A stretch of DNA of 21,092 nucleotides, taken from positions 1 to 21,092 of the IMG/VR virus record IMGVR_UViG_3300033571_008068; one strand, written 5' to 3'. Of this stretch, positions 12,801 through 20,267 are shown in pieces; positions within the stretch are counted from its first letter, which is position 1, and every line of letters begins with the position of its first letter. The position numbers and the translations under genes are program-made. The notes beneath the pieces are model-generated. The model was given only the letters and a program-made list of their open reading frames with translations, was not told where the DNA came from and made no database searches. This DNA comes from a virus.

Positions 12801-13727
12801 GTAATATACGACGCTATACAAAGAAATGAGAGTCCACTTTCTGCGCAACGCGACTTTTTACAAGCATTCCGTGATGACCCAGTATATTATGCAGGTGAGC
12901 TAGACCCGGATGTCATTGAGTACGCGCTACGCTTTACAGAAGAACAGAACCCAGATATTGCACCGCAGGATACGCAAACAGCGCTTAATAATCTTGAGTA
13001 TACGCCTTCGCAACAATTGGCACCGCCTCCTGCTGAAGTGCGATTACCGCCTGAGGATCTTGGTCTATTTGAGCCTGACCCCACGCACCCTGCCAATATG
13101 CCTGTTGCTTCAACACAAGCGCAACGGCCTGCAGACTTCTATACACAAGAGCTTGCGCGCTTAAATGCGCGGCATGACGCCCTTACTTCTGATGTTACAG
13201 AGTGGAATCGTCAAATGTTACCTTACATTAGGCGTGAGAATGATGGCACTATAACGCCTGCGCAAGCACAAGACTTAGAAGGCTTACGTGAGCAATATGA
13301 GGAGACTGTGCGTGCGCTACGAGATACGCAACAGCAAATTGCTGAAGCTGCAAGACAGCAACAAGCAGCAATGGAAATGCAACACCCTGCACAGCGCAAT
13401 GCAGTTACGCCTAACATAAGCAATTTATCAGATGCTGAATTATCGCAACGTCTGTCCATTGAGCAATCAACGCAAGCACAAAATGTATTTGCGCAAATTG
13501 TGCGCAGTGCACGTGATTCCAATATTGCGCTCACGCCAGAATTGATTGATAGCGTTAGCAATTGGTCATTTAACGCACAAGAATTGGCGCCTGAGCAAAG
13601 AGAGTTTTTAAAGCGATTGCTCACACGCCACGTTCAACGTGAGCGTGGCGTTGGATTTGCCAAAGGCGGCGCAGTGCGTATTGCAAAAACAATTCCCGCC
13701 ATGCGGGCTGAACTTCGGAGAATGTAA
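9894..13727 (+). CDS. Very large protein of unknown function with PcfJ-like segment (1277 aa)
   Basis: Begins two bases after the 297-aa gene; MAAM allows a start at 9894 or 9903, both with a weak ribosome site. The first 700 residues are mostly helical and Pro-spaced, with a coiled-coil segment near 515-600 (NAELNELDARKAELDATLPPP, NKLRKDMANLR). Residues about 735-840 resemble the PcfJ domain: ILDHCVAEGG (His743, Cys744), then YTEELYNNG, ASVRDSTTGYPAATIRL and VSWVNGYRNGAI. A second coiled coil, rich in Gln and Ala, lies near 1095-1165, and the C-terminus ends FAKGGAVRIAKTIPAMRAELRRM, strongly basic. The size and position suggest an internal or ejected virion protein, but this is inference. 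No transglycosylase or peptidase motif was seen. Confidence 0.85.
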   Translation: MAAMYDQLGNYIGDDGAGAPPVDEMRAALALKRNKRSPLPAAVANIEQMSPQLKELMALNAKPVTLDDIYARLTTPKAKPLSRTQQFERDMTELPKQFADVENVLFGGPTRAAVLQPWEALLKSAYKMPGIAYRERIAKDPQSLREAAQMRKDLEASTFEGGMFPTQPLQTQGGQDFASNFGKALDTFKVPSAWPMVPSPTRPMLTGSDIRAMKGNVQNVARQVGDIPIDYRNAQSGFTRMDPVTGKPTVGAKAQALMDDWANVLQRRQEVTGTPTFGSIAPETNMYAVRPDKGTRIVQPTRTEETSAHPFYMDPITNVISEVSTVAELDNKRLLNRYTDLDSHRLPSQRGAALPAPVKRQINSYIAGRLKETYPDVPVRSGEGGDDALFAAFQIGNKPTIRDQKLLGMYEDFFKTDEGKAAIEQSGGMLVPPSEHANRHAAASNWLNSTFKNYLDTRLGTAADPLLQKARQGVTLTPASTLEGFAESRSDTARQNRISGGFSEVGEFMPEFHAVGDRLDVVNAELNELDARKAELDATLPPPEQMQGRSFNDVIPGYNDFMREYNAKIAERNKLRKDMANLRIAQDYETLADSSVKPRFVSSVLNELPEAEKPFYPSLTLAPPSSIAFELKKGPLGALGIDDMVSSFYNDVLTGKIPVEKLKGLTVDKYVQQHFDKRRLREIEEEKAAQTFLTNVNTVLQERVQQVPLDMHFYNTAVIEFDANTPREQAYRDLAADTTILDHCVAEGGSAGDTKKHFLTGKQQRHEPLIDITTGERNPNAIEGKQTSTYTEELYNNGVKLASVRDSTTGYPAATIRLQRASAPGKYNVSWVNGYRNGAIDRAYSEGIAAYLNSKADIIVGSGSDMQRHAGVYDTQMPADMRTLSQRVQGMSPADVRSLDFDFVELPRFITQKQFNEIVAGAMDDTPSAPAAQPRFNVESTADMRRRLTPGQLDDANELHTEIMGQLENVIYDAIQRNESPLSAQRDFLQAFRDDPVYYAGELDPDVIEYALRFTEEQNPDIAPQDTQTALNNLEYTPSQQLAPPPAEVRLPPEDLGLFEPDPTHPANMPVASTQAQRPADFYTQELARLNARHDALTSDVTEWNRQMLPYIRRENDGTITPAQAQDLEGLREQYEETVRALRDTQQQIAEAARQQQAAMEMQHPAQRNAVTPNISNLSDAELSQRLSIEQSTQAQNVFAQIVRSARDSNIALTPELIDSVSNWSFNAQELAPEQREFLKRLLTRHVQRERGVGFAKGGAVRIAKTIPAMRAELRRM

Positions 13728-16255
13728 TGGCTACTGAAATGCCAATACCACAAGACTATAATCGTTTTGTGGAGCCTATTGAAGACGAAGATGACGATGA
13801 GCACCAGTTCAACGACATCTTTGATGCTGAGATAGAAGATGACAATATTGAAGAATTACCTGATGGTTCGGTCATTGTACGTATGGATGACCTTAAAGGC
13901 CCAGATGAAGAGCCTGATTTTTATGAGAACCTTGCTGAGAAGTTGCCTGCCTACGAGCTAGGTAATGTGGCTATCAAGTATTTGGATCTTATCGATAAAG
14001 ATAAAGATGCCAGATCAGAGCGTGATAAGCAATATGAAGATGGTATTCGTCGCACAGGCTTAGGGCATGACGCACCGGGTGGCGCATCTTTCCAAGGTGC
14101 CTCAAAGGTAGTACACCCAGTGATGGCCGAGGCTTGCGTGGACTTTGCTGCAAGAGCTATTAAGGAGCTCTTTCCACCGGATGGCCCAGTAAGAACTAAG
14201 CTATATGGCGAGGTTACTGAGGAAAAAACTAAGCGTGCTGATCGTAAAAAAGAATTTCTCAATTGGCAGTTAACTGAGCAAATTGAAGAGTTTCGCGATG
14301 AGCAGGAGCAAATGTTTACTCAGATCCCATTGGGCGGCTCACAGTATTTCAAAATCTGGTACGATGAGCAAAAGAAACGCCCATGTGTAGAGTTCGTGCC
14401 TATCGATAATATCTATTTGCCCTTTGCGGCTGGTAACTTCTACACAGCAGCTCGTGTTACTGAGGTGCAAGATATTACTCAGGAAGAGTTTGAGCTTCGT
14501 GTATCGCAAGGTTTGTATTTAGATATTCAGATCCACCGCGCTAGCATGGAGCCTGAAGAGTCTAAAGCTGAGAAGGCCAATAAAAAGATCGAAGGTAAGG
14601 GCTCACAAAGCGATAATATCGATGGAGTGCGTCGAGTATTTAATGTTTACACTTGGCTTGAGTTAGAAGATGATAACTACTCCAAAGGTGAGCGTGCACC
14701 GTATATCTTAACCATCGATGAGATTTCACGCGAGGTTGTAGGCCTATATCGTAACTGGGAACTAGGCGATGAGACTTTGGCCAAGATGGATTGGATTATC
14801 GAGTTTAAGTTTATCCCATGGCGTGGTGCTTACGCTATTGGTTTCCCGCATCTCATTGGTGGATTATCAGCTGCATTGACCGGCGCATTACGAGCTTTAT
14901 TGGATAGCGCCCACATCAATACTGCGCCAACCATGTTAAAGCTCAAAGGTGCCAAGATTTCTGGCCAAAGTACTACCATTGAGCCTACACAGATTGCTGA
15001 GATTGAAGGCGCACCGGGTGTGGATGACGTTCGTAAGATCGCCATGCCTATACCATTTAACCAACCAAGCCCAGTTTTATTCCAGTTGCTAGGCTGGTTA
15101 ACTGATGCTGCCAAAGGCGTGGTCACCACTAGTGAAGAGAAGATAGCTGATGTCAATTCTCAAGCACCGGTAGGTACTACACAAGCATTGATTGAGCAAG
15201 GCGCGGCGGTTTTCTCCTCAATTCATGCTCGTTTGCATGAGTCGCAAAAGAAAGTGCTTAAAGTTATTGCTCGTCTTGACCGCTGGTACCTCGATGAGCA
15301 ACGCTTAAACGATATTGCTGAAGATATTGGCGTTACAAAAGAAGATTTTGAGAAGAATTCTGACATTGTACCAGTTTCTGACCCACATATCTTTTCAGAA
15401 ACTCAGCGTTACGCGCAAATTCAAGCACTTGCAGCACGCGCACAAGCAAATCCTGACTTATATAACCGTCTTTCAGTTGAAAAGCGCATTCTACGGCAAA
15501 TTAAGATCCCGGATATTAATGAAGTTTTGCCAGATCCGCAGAATGTTAAGGATATGAACCCAGCTTTAGAGAACGTGGCCATGACTGTAGGCAAAGCTGT
15601 TGGTGCTTTCCCACATCAGGACCATTTAGCCCACATTCAGGTGTTGCTGGATTACCTACAAAACCCAATGTATGGTAGTAACCCCATAATTGCACCAACT
15701 TACATACCAGCAGCACTTGAGCACCTCAAGCAACATGTTACTTTATGGTATCTCAACCAAATTGATATCTACGCAAGCCAAGCTTTAGGTAGACCGTTCG
15801 ATATTATGCGCGAACAGCAGTTACCAAATGATGCAGATAAGCTTTTAGCCGTTTCATCGCAGCATGTGATGATGGATACGCAAGGCGCATTTGAACAAAT
15901 ACCGCCAATCATCCAAAAGTCAATGCAAATGCTGCAGCAAATGAGAGGTTCACAACCTCCAGACCCAGCAACACAAGCCTTTATGCAAACTTCAATGGCT
16001 GAGACACAGCGTCGTGCAACAAAAGACCAAGGTGATCTGCAATTGAAGGCGCAAAAAATGGCGTTAGATCAGCAAGCAAATGAGAAGAAGTTGCAAACAG
16101 ATCTAATCTTAAATACTGAGGATAACCTTACTCAGGAACGTATCAAATCGGCTGAGTTGTCCCACAACGCAGCTTTATTACAGCATGAGCAAGTAAGAAC
16201 TGCTCTTTCGGCGCAGCAGCAACTACAATCTCAATTAGGAGAACCAAATGTCTGA
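13727..16255 (+). CDS. Portal protein (842 aa)
   Basis: TAATG overlap with the previous stop, with GGAG 6 bases before the start. The first 70 residues are very acidic (EDEDDDEHQF). Residues 115-160 carry a typical portal sequence: GGASFQGASKVVHPVMAEA, then AARAIKELFPPDGPVRTK. Next come PLGGSQYFKIWYDE, a beta-rich wing region (PCVEFVPIDNIYLPFAAG) and LIGGLSAALTGALRALLDSAHI in the clip/stem region. The C-terminal 150 residues are Gln-rich coiled coil (QQMRGSQPPDPATQAF, KAQKMALDQQANEKKLQ), as in long podovirus-type portals whose ends form a barrel. A dodecameric ring at the capsid vertex is expected. Position two genes after terL supports the call. Confidence 0.9.
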   Translation: MATEMPIPQDYNRFVEPIEDEDDDEHQFNDIFDAEIEDDNIEELPDGSVIVRMDDLKGPDEEPDFYENLAEKLPAYELGNVAIKYLDLIDKDKDARSERDKQYEDGIRRTGLGHDAPGGASFQGASKVVHPVMAEACVDFAARAIKELFPPDGPVRTKLYGEVTEEKTKRADRKKEFLNWQLTEQIEEFRDEQEQMFTQIPLGGSQYFKIWYDEQKKRPCVEFVPIDNIYLPFAAGNFYTAARVTEVQDITQEEFELRVSQGLYLDIQIHRASMEPEESKAEKANKKIEGKGSQSDNIDGVRRVFNVYTWLELEDDNYSKGERAPYILTIDEISREVVGLYRNWELGDETLAKMDWIIEFKFIPWRGAYAIGFPHLIGGLSAALTGALRALLDSAHINTAPTMLKLKGAKISGQSTTIEPTQIAEIEGAPGVDDVRKIAMPIPFNQPSPVLFQLLGWLTDAAKGVVTTSEEKIADVNSQAPVGTTQALIEQGAAVFSSIHARLHESQKKVLKVIARLDRWYLDEQRLNDIAEDIGVTKEDFEKNSDIVPVSDPHIFSETQRYAQIQALAARAQANPDLYNRLSVEKRILRQIKIPDINEVLPDPQNVKDMNPALENVAMTVGKAVGAFPHQDHLAHIQVLLDYLQNPMYGSNPIIAPTYIPAALEHLKQHVTLWYLNQIDIYASQALGRPFDIMREQQLPNDADKLLAVSSQHVMMDTQGAFEQIPPIIQKSMQMLQQMRGSQPPDPATQAFMQTSMAETQRRATKDQGDLQLKAQKMALDQQANEKKLQTDLILNTEDNLTQERIKSAELSHNAALLQHEQVRTALSAQQQLQSQLGEPNV

Positions 16256-16523
16256 TGACATCAACATGCATAAACGCCTCGCTATGGGCGAAGCCGGTGG
16301 TTTTACACAAACCAAAGGCAAAGGAGTTAAAGGCTATAAATCAGGTGGCGCAGTTATGCCAGAAAGCAAAACTCGTACACTGATAGAGGATTCTTCACAA
16401 AAGCAGCCTCTGCCTAAACCAACCGGTAAGATCGCTACCATGAAAAAAGGTGGTTCTCTTAAAGGTCCCGGTCTGACAATCGCAGTAGCACTTCCTATGC
16501 GAAAAGCAGGTCGCGGTCGCTGA
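16248..16523 (+). CDS. Small basic protein with KGG motifs (91 aa)
   Basis: AGGAG lies 6 bases before the ATG, and the gene overlaps portal by 8 bases. The product is Lys-, Gly- and Ser-rich, predicted unstructured: KGKGVKGYKSGGAVMPESK, PLPKPTGKIATMKKGGSL and a basic end RKAGRGR. The KSGGAV and KKGGSL pieces echo FAKGGAVR at the end of the 1277-aa protein. It may bind DNA or dock to the portal, but there is no direct support. Comparable short KGG-containing proteins occur next to portals in related phages, as far as I recall. Confidence 0.75.
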   Translation: MSDDINMHKRLAMGEAGGFTQTKGKGVKGYKSGGAVMPESKTRTLIEDSSQKQPLPKPTGKIATMKKGGSLKGPGLTIAVALPMRKAGRGR

Positions 16524-16711
16524 TGAAGACTCTTTCAGACTTTATTGGCCGCATCAAATCTGAGCAATCAAAAATTACTGTAGTGCTGCAAGCTGGCACG
16601 CCGGTAAATTATGAATCTTATCAGCGTTTGGTCGGCCATTTCCAAGGCTTGGAAGAAGCTTTGTCGATTCTTGATACTCTTTTGGATGAGGAAAAACGAG
16701 ATGTCGAATGA
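16523..16711 (+). CDS. Small hypothetical protein of the head module (62 aa)
   Basis: Starts by TGATG overlap with the previous stop. The product MKTLSDFIGRIKSEQSKI then ESYQRLVGHFQGLEEALSIL forms two helices with the YQRLVG-xxQGL motif. I know this pattern from small proteins between portal and capsid genes in several phages, without an assigned function. It overlaps the co-chaperonin gene by 11 bases. Confidence 0.75.
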   Translation: MKTLSDFIGRIKSEQSKITVVLQAGTPVNYESYQRLVGHFQGLEEALSILDTLLDEEKRDVE

Positions 16712-17123
16712 TATCGCTGAACAAACGCTTGAAGAAGCGTTTCCGTTAGTAGATCCACTTATGCGCCCTTACGGTGCTCGTGTCTTGGTGCAGCTTCGTG
16801 CCGTTAAAGACAAAGTTACCAAATCAGGCATTATGCTGGTGGAAGAAACAAAAGAAACTGAAAAATGGAACACCATGATTGGCAAGATTGTTGCCATAGG
16901 CCCGCTTGCGTTTATGAAGCGTGACACCATGGAACCGTGGCCAGAAGGTGCATGGGCAAAAGTTGGAGATTATGTCCGTGTTCCAAAATGGGGTGGCGAT
17001 CGTTGGGAAATCGACTTTGAGCAAGGCGAGCAAAAAGGTAAAGCACTCTTTACTTTCTTTAACGACCATGAGCTTATTGGCGCCTGTACTGGGGACCCCC
17101 TCGCAATTAGAGCGTTTGTTTAA
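16701..17123 (+). CDS. GroES-like co-chaperonin (140 aa)
   Basis: Start chosen at 16701 (MSNDIAEQ): GAGGA lies 8 bases upstream, and the longer frame from 16611 would add 30 residues inside another gene. Alignment by eye to GroES: GARVLVQLRAV (25-35) fits the first strand, KVTKSGIML (38-46) the mobile loop, where SGIML stands for the GGIVL that contacts GroEL, and GKIVAIGP (61-68) and VGDYVRVPKWG (88-98) the beta-barrel. The end LFTFFNDHELIGA fits the last strand before ALAIVE in GroES. It probably caps host GroEL to fold the capsid protein, like T4 gp31 or RB49 CocO. No GroEL gene is in the window. An insertion near 72-86 is longer than in bacterial GroES. Confidence 0.85.
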   Translation: MSNDIAEQTLEEAFPLVDPLMRPYGARVLVQLRAVKDKVTKSGIMLVEETKETEKWNTMIGKIVAIGPLAFMKRDTMEPWPEGAWAKVGDYVRVPKWGGDRWEIDFEQGEQKGKALFTFFNDHELIGACTGDPLAIRAFV

Positions 17124-17143
17124 GCGCAGAAAGGTAAAACTAT

Positions 17144-18130
17144 ATGACTCCTACCGAGAAATTGGAACTACAGGTGGCTGAGGAACTTGACGGGTCTGCT
17201 GTTGTGCAGCTTCCTGACAGTGAGCCTTCACCTCAAGCTCCGGAACCTAGCAATAACGATGACGATGATGATGGTCCTTCTGGCGACTATGAAGCCAAGG
17301 ATGACGTATCTGATAATGATCCTGAACGTGAAGCTATTCGAGCAGCTCGTCGTGAAGAGCGCAAGCTGAAGAAGCAACTTCATCGTGAAAAGGCACGTGA
17401 ATCTAACCATCTCATTTCTGCACTAAAGAAGCAGAATAATGCCTTGGCTGATAGATTGGCTGTGTTGGAGAAGAAAACATCGGGCGCAGAATTAGCACGT
17501 GTAGACAAAGCCATCGACGATGCTGGTGTACAAGTTGAGTACGCCAAAATGAAGATGAAAGAAGCTGTGTCTGCACAAGATGGTGAATCACTGGTACAAG
17601 CTCAAGAAATGCTATATGAGGCTCAACGCAAGATGGAGTCTTTAAGCACCATTAAGGAGAATGCCACTCGCCAAATGACTCAACAACCTAAGCAGAATAT
17701 CCAACTCCCTGACCCTATGGTTCAGAGAATGGCTGCCGATTGGATGAGTCGCAATGGCTGGTATGACCCTCAAGGTAAAGATCTTGATTCAGAGATTGCT
17801 CAAAAAATTGACCGTAAACTAACCGAGGAAGGGTTTGACCCAACGCAAGAAGATTACTGGGAAGAGCTCGACGACCGCTTGCAAAAATATTTACCACATC
17901 GTTCTAACACAGGATATAATGAGCGTAACAGAAATCAGAGGCCTAGGTCTGTGGTTACTAGTTCGGGGCGAGAATCATCAGGTGGAGTACGATCTAATGA
18001 GTTTCGCTTAACCCCTGATCGTGTAGCAGCCATTAAGGAAGCTGGCATGTGGGATAATACCGAGCAACGTAACAAGATGATTCGTAAATTTGCGGATTGG
18101 GATCGTCAAAACAAACAGAATAGGGGCTAA
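17144..18130 (+). CDS. Scaffold-like protein (328 aa)
   Basis: AAAGG is upstream at a slightly long distance. Residues 1-60 are acidic and Pro-rich with an Asp run at 39-43. A long coiled coil follows at about 60-175 (EERKLKKQLHREKARES, LADRLAVLEKK). The middle (PMVQRMAADWMSRNGWYDP) and the acidic EDYWEELDDRLQKYLPH precede a basic end (DWDRQNKQNRG). An acidic N-terminal region, coiled coil and basic C-terminus, placed between portal and capsid genes, are features of scaffolding proteins. Sequence identity to a known scaffold is not obvious, so the role rests on layout and composition. Confidence 0.75.
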   Translation: MTPTEKLELQVAEELDGSAVVQLPDSEPSPQAPEPSNNDDDDDGPSGDYEAKDDVSDNDPEREAIRAARREERKLKKQLHREKARESNHLISALKKQNNALADRLAVLEKKTSGAELARVDKAIDDAGVQVEYAKMKMKEAVSAQDGESLVQAQEMLYEAQRKMESLSTIKENATRQMTQQPKQNIQLPDPMVQRMAADWMSRNGWYDPQGKDLDSEIAQKIDRKLTEEGFDPTQEDYWEELDDRLQKYLPHRSNTGYNERNRNQRPRSVVTSSGRESSGGVRSNEFRLTPDRVAAIKEAGMWDNTEQRNKMIRKFADWDRQNKQNRG

Positions 18131-18666
18131 TGATGGATGACAGAATCAAGAAAAACGCTGGCGTAGGTCGTGAAAGTCGTGCTGCTGATGATCGTAAGCG
18201 CGATGCACCCGAAACCAACTTTGCATTTTCCGAGGAGCGTCGTAAGATGTTCCGCTCGGAGTGGCTTCAAGAAGCACTTCCGACCCCACCCGAAATTCCG
18301 GGTTACCATTTGTGCTGGTTGTCTTCTACAAATCAGTACGACCCAATCCACAAACGGATGCGAATGGGTTATGAACCTGTAAAAGCCGAGGAATTGCCGG
18401 GCTTTGAGCATCTAAAAGTGAAAGCTGGTGAGCATGCCGGTTTTGTTTCTTGCAACGAGATGATCTTGTATAAGATGCCTATGGATCTTTATCAACAAAT
18501 CATGTACGAAATTCACCATCGTGCCCCACTCGAAGAGCAGGACAAGATTAAGGTGCAGCAAGAGCAATTGCTTGGAGCTCGCGATAGCGGTGGTCGTTCA
18601 CTTGTATCGATAGAAGGCGAAGGCATGGAATCTAACGCCACAGCTAAAGTACCAATTTTTGAGTAA
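18130..18666 (+). CDS. Conserved head-module protein of unknown function (178 aa)
   Basis: TAATGATGG gives two ATGs; the second, at 18133, lies 6 bases after AGGGG and may be the real start. The product begins with a polar, basic segment, then SEERRKMFRSEWLQEALPTPPEIPGYHLCWLSS, followed by a globular part (YEPVKAEELPGFEHLKVKAGEHAG, SCNEMILYKMPMDLYQQIMYE) and a Gln-rich end. The IPGYHLCWLSTTN-like and EMILYKMP patterns recur in proteins next to phage capsid genes. Function unknown; a head-assembly role is inferred from position. Confidence 0.8.
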   Translation: MMDDRIKKNAGVGRESRAADDRKRDAPETNFAFSEERRKMFRSEWLQEALPTPPEIPGYHLCWLSSTNQYDPIHKRMRMGYEPVKAEELPGFEHLKVKAGEHAGFVSCNEMILYKMPMDLYQQIMYEIHHRAPLEEQDKIKVQQEQLLGARDSGGRSLVSIEGEGMESNATAKVPIFE

Positions 18667-18698
18667 TTTAGCATATCGAATGAGAAAGGACTCATTAT

Positions 18699-19268
18699 AT
18701 GAGCGCAACTTCTGCACCATTCGGTCTTCGTCCGGCGTTCTTTCCTACGGGATTGGAACGTGCTCAGGCGTTGGCTAATGGCATTACATCGGCTTACAAT
18801 ACAGATATTCTGAAAGGTCAGCCGGTCAAGTACAACAATGGTGTTATTAATCCTGTGTCTTCTACTGAAGCTTTCGTTGGAGCATTTTCCGGCGTAGAGT
18901 GGACAGATACCACAGGTCGTCGTCGTGTGTCAAACTACTGGCCTGCAAATACAGCTTACCAAACTGGTAGCTGCATAGCTTATTTTTATAACGATCCTTT
19001 GATCGTATATGAAATCCAAGCTGATGGCTCTGTAGCACAAACATCGATTGGCGATAACGCTAACTTTTCTAACCTAACTGCTGGTTCTACTACAACTGGT
19101 TTGTCACAGTGCACTATGTCGGCTTCATTGACAGGTACTTCGACTTTTGGTCAGTTGCGTATTGTAGACTTAGCACCGTACGCTGACAACGCTTGGGGTG
19201 ATGCATACACGATTGTTCGTGTACAAGTTGCTAACCATCAGTTGGTCGCTACTCTTAACGCTATCTAA
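18699..19268 (+). CDS. Head decoration/stabilisation-type protein (189 aa)
   Basis: AAAGGA lies 8 bases before the ATG. The N-terminus SAPFGLRPAFFPTGLERAQA and the sequence NGITSAYNTDILKGQPV, GAFSGVEWTDTTGRRRVSNYWP, IAYFYNDP and YEIQADGSVAQTSIG match a protein family that precedes the major capsid gene in many tailed phages. It is beta-rich and not obviously membrane-bound. The family is usually regarded as a decoration or cement protein, and the name is by association. It sits 15 bases before the capsid gene. Confidence 0.8.
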   Translation: MSATSAPFGLRPAFFPTGLERAQALANGITSAYNTDILKGQPVKYNNGVINPVSSTEAFVGAFSGVEWTDTTGRRRVSNYWPANTAYQTGSCIAYFYNDPLIVYEIQADGSVAQTSIGDNANFSNLTAGSTTTGLSQCTMSASLTGTSTFGQLRIVDLAPYADNAWGDAYTIVRVQVANHQLVATLNAI

Positions 19269-19283
19269 GGGAGGGCATAGACT

Positions 19284-20198
19284 ATGGCAGCCCCAATGAG
19301 AAGTACCGACTTCCGGTCGATTGTTGAGCCAATTCTCAACGAAGCATTCGACGGAGTTTATGACCAACGTACCGATGAATGGTCCACGGTTTTCCGTGAA
19401 CAACAAGGTATCCCACGTAACTACCATGAAGAGCCAGTCCTGTACGGCTTTGGTGCAGCACCTGAGTTGCCTGACGGTACTCCTGTGTCGTATCAACAAG
19501 GTGGTGTTCTCTTCCTCAAACGCTATGTGTACAAAGTGTATGGCTTGGCCTTCGCTTTGACCAAAGTGCTGGTTGAAGATGGCGACCACATCCGTATTGG
19601 TTCTGTATATGCCAAACACTTGGCGCAATCTCTGGTTGAGACTAAAGAAACACTTGCAGCCAACGTGCTGAATCGTGCTTTCAATAGTGCTTACCCAGGC
19701 GGTGACGGCGTTCAGTTGAATGCTACTACACACCCAATCGTTAACGGTAACTTTAGCAACCTGCTAGGGACTGCTGCTAACTTGTCGCAAACTTCACTAG
19801 AACAAATGCTTATCCAAGTTCGTCAAGCAGTTGACAACAACGGTAAGAAAATCCGTTTGCAACCGGTTAAACTGGTTGTTGCACCGGGCAATGTGTTCCA
19901 AGCTGAAGTGTTGCTGAAGTCTGTTCTGCGTACAGGAACTGCGAACAACGACATCAACCCAGTTAAATCAATTGGTTTGTTGCCAGAAGGCGCAACTGTT
20001 CTTTCTCGTCTGACTTCCGCAACTGCATGGTGGGTAGAGACCGATGCACCAGAAGGTATGAAACTGATGATGCGTCGTGGTTTGGAAAAAACCATGGAAG
20101 GCGATTTCGAAACTGACTCAATGCGCTATAAGAGCACTGAGCGTTACGACATCGGCTGGACTGATCCTCGCGCAATGTACGGCACGCCCGGCGTGTAA
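19284..20198 (+). CDS. Major capsid protein (304 aa)
   Basis: GGGAGG is about 9 bases upstream. The protein has the architecture of an HK97-fold capsid subunit: N-terminal arm (RSTDFRSIVEPILNEAFDG), long spine helix region (AKHLAQSLVETKETLAANVL), then NRAFNSAYPGGDGVQLNATTHP with a DGxxL and HP pair typical of one capsid family. The last third is beta-rich (AWWVETDAPEGMKLMMRRG), with a KSTERYDIGWTDPRAMYG end. It should form the icosahedral shell. It follows scaffold-like and decoration genes and precedes a terminator, as expected for a highly expressed gene. Confidence 0.92.
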   Translation: MAAPMRSTDFRSIVEPILNEAFDGVYDQRTDEWSTVFREQQGIPRNYHEEPVLYGFGAAPELPDGTPVSYQQGGVLFLKRYVYKVYGLAFALTKVLVEDGDHIRIGSVYAKHLAQSLVETKETLAANVLNRAFNSAYPGGDGVQLNATTHPIVNGNFSNLLGTAANLSQTSLEQMLIQVRQAVDNNGKKIRLQPVKLVVAPGNVFQAEVLLKSVLRTGTANNDINPVKSIGLLPEGATVLSRLTSATAWWVETDAPEGMKLMMRRGLEKTMEGDFETDSMRYKSTERYDIGWTDPRAMYGTPGV

Positions 20199-20204
20199 AG
20201 TATT

Positions 20205-20233
20205 AGGGGCTGGGGTAAAACTCAGCCCCTTTA
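20205..20233 (+). terminator. Probable rho-independent terminator after the capsid gene
   Basis: AGGGGCTG (20205-20212) pairs with CAGCCCCT (20223-20230), a perfect 8-bp stem with a 10-base loop, directly followed by TTTAT. It is 7 bases after the capsid stop. The T-tract is short, so termination may be partial, lowering expression of the genes beyond. Confidence 0.7.
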
Positions 20234-20267
20234 TCCACTATTCGTCAAACTTTTCAAGGAGCAGACG

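Noticed and set aside
13223-13624. 133-aa - strand frame rich in Cys and Ser
   Set aside because: Antisense to the coiled-coil part of the 1277-aa protein; the composition is that of a complement of Gln- and Ala-rich codons.
16611-16700. 30-residue N-terminal extension of the co-chaperonin
   Set aside because: It lies inside the 62-aa gene in another frame; the ATG at 16701 has GAGGA 8 bases upstream and the GroES alignment begins after it.
19170-19733. 187-aa - strand frame across the decoration and capsid genes
   Set aside because: It spans two well-supported + strand genes and has no ribosome site or family resemblance.
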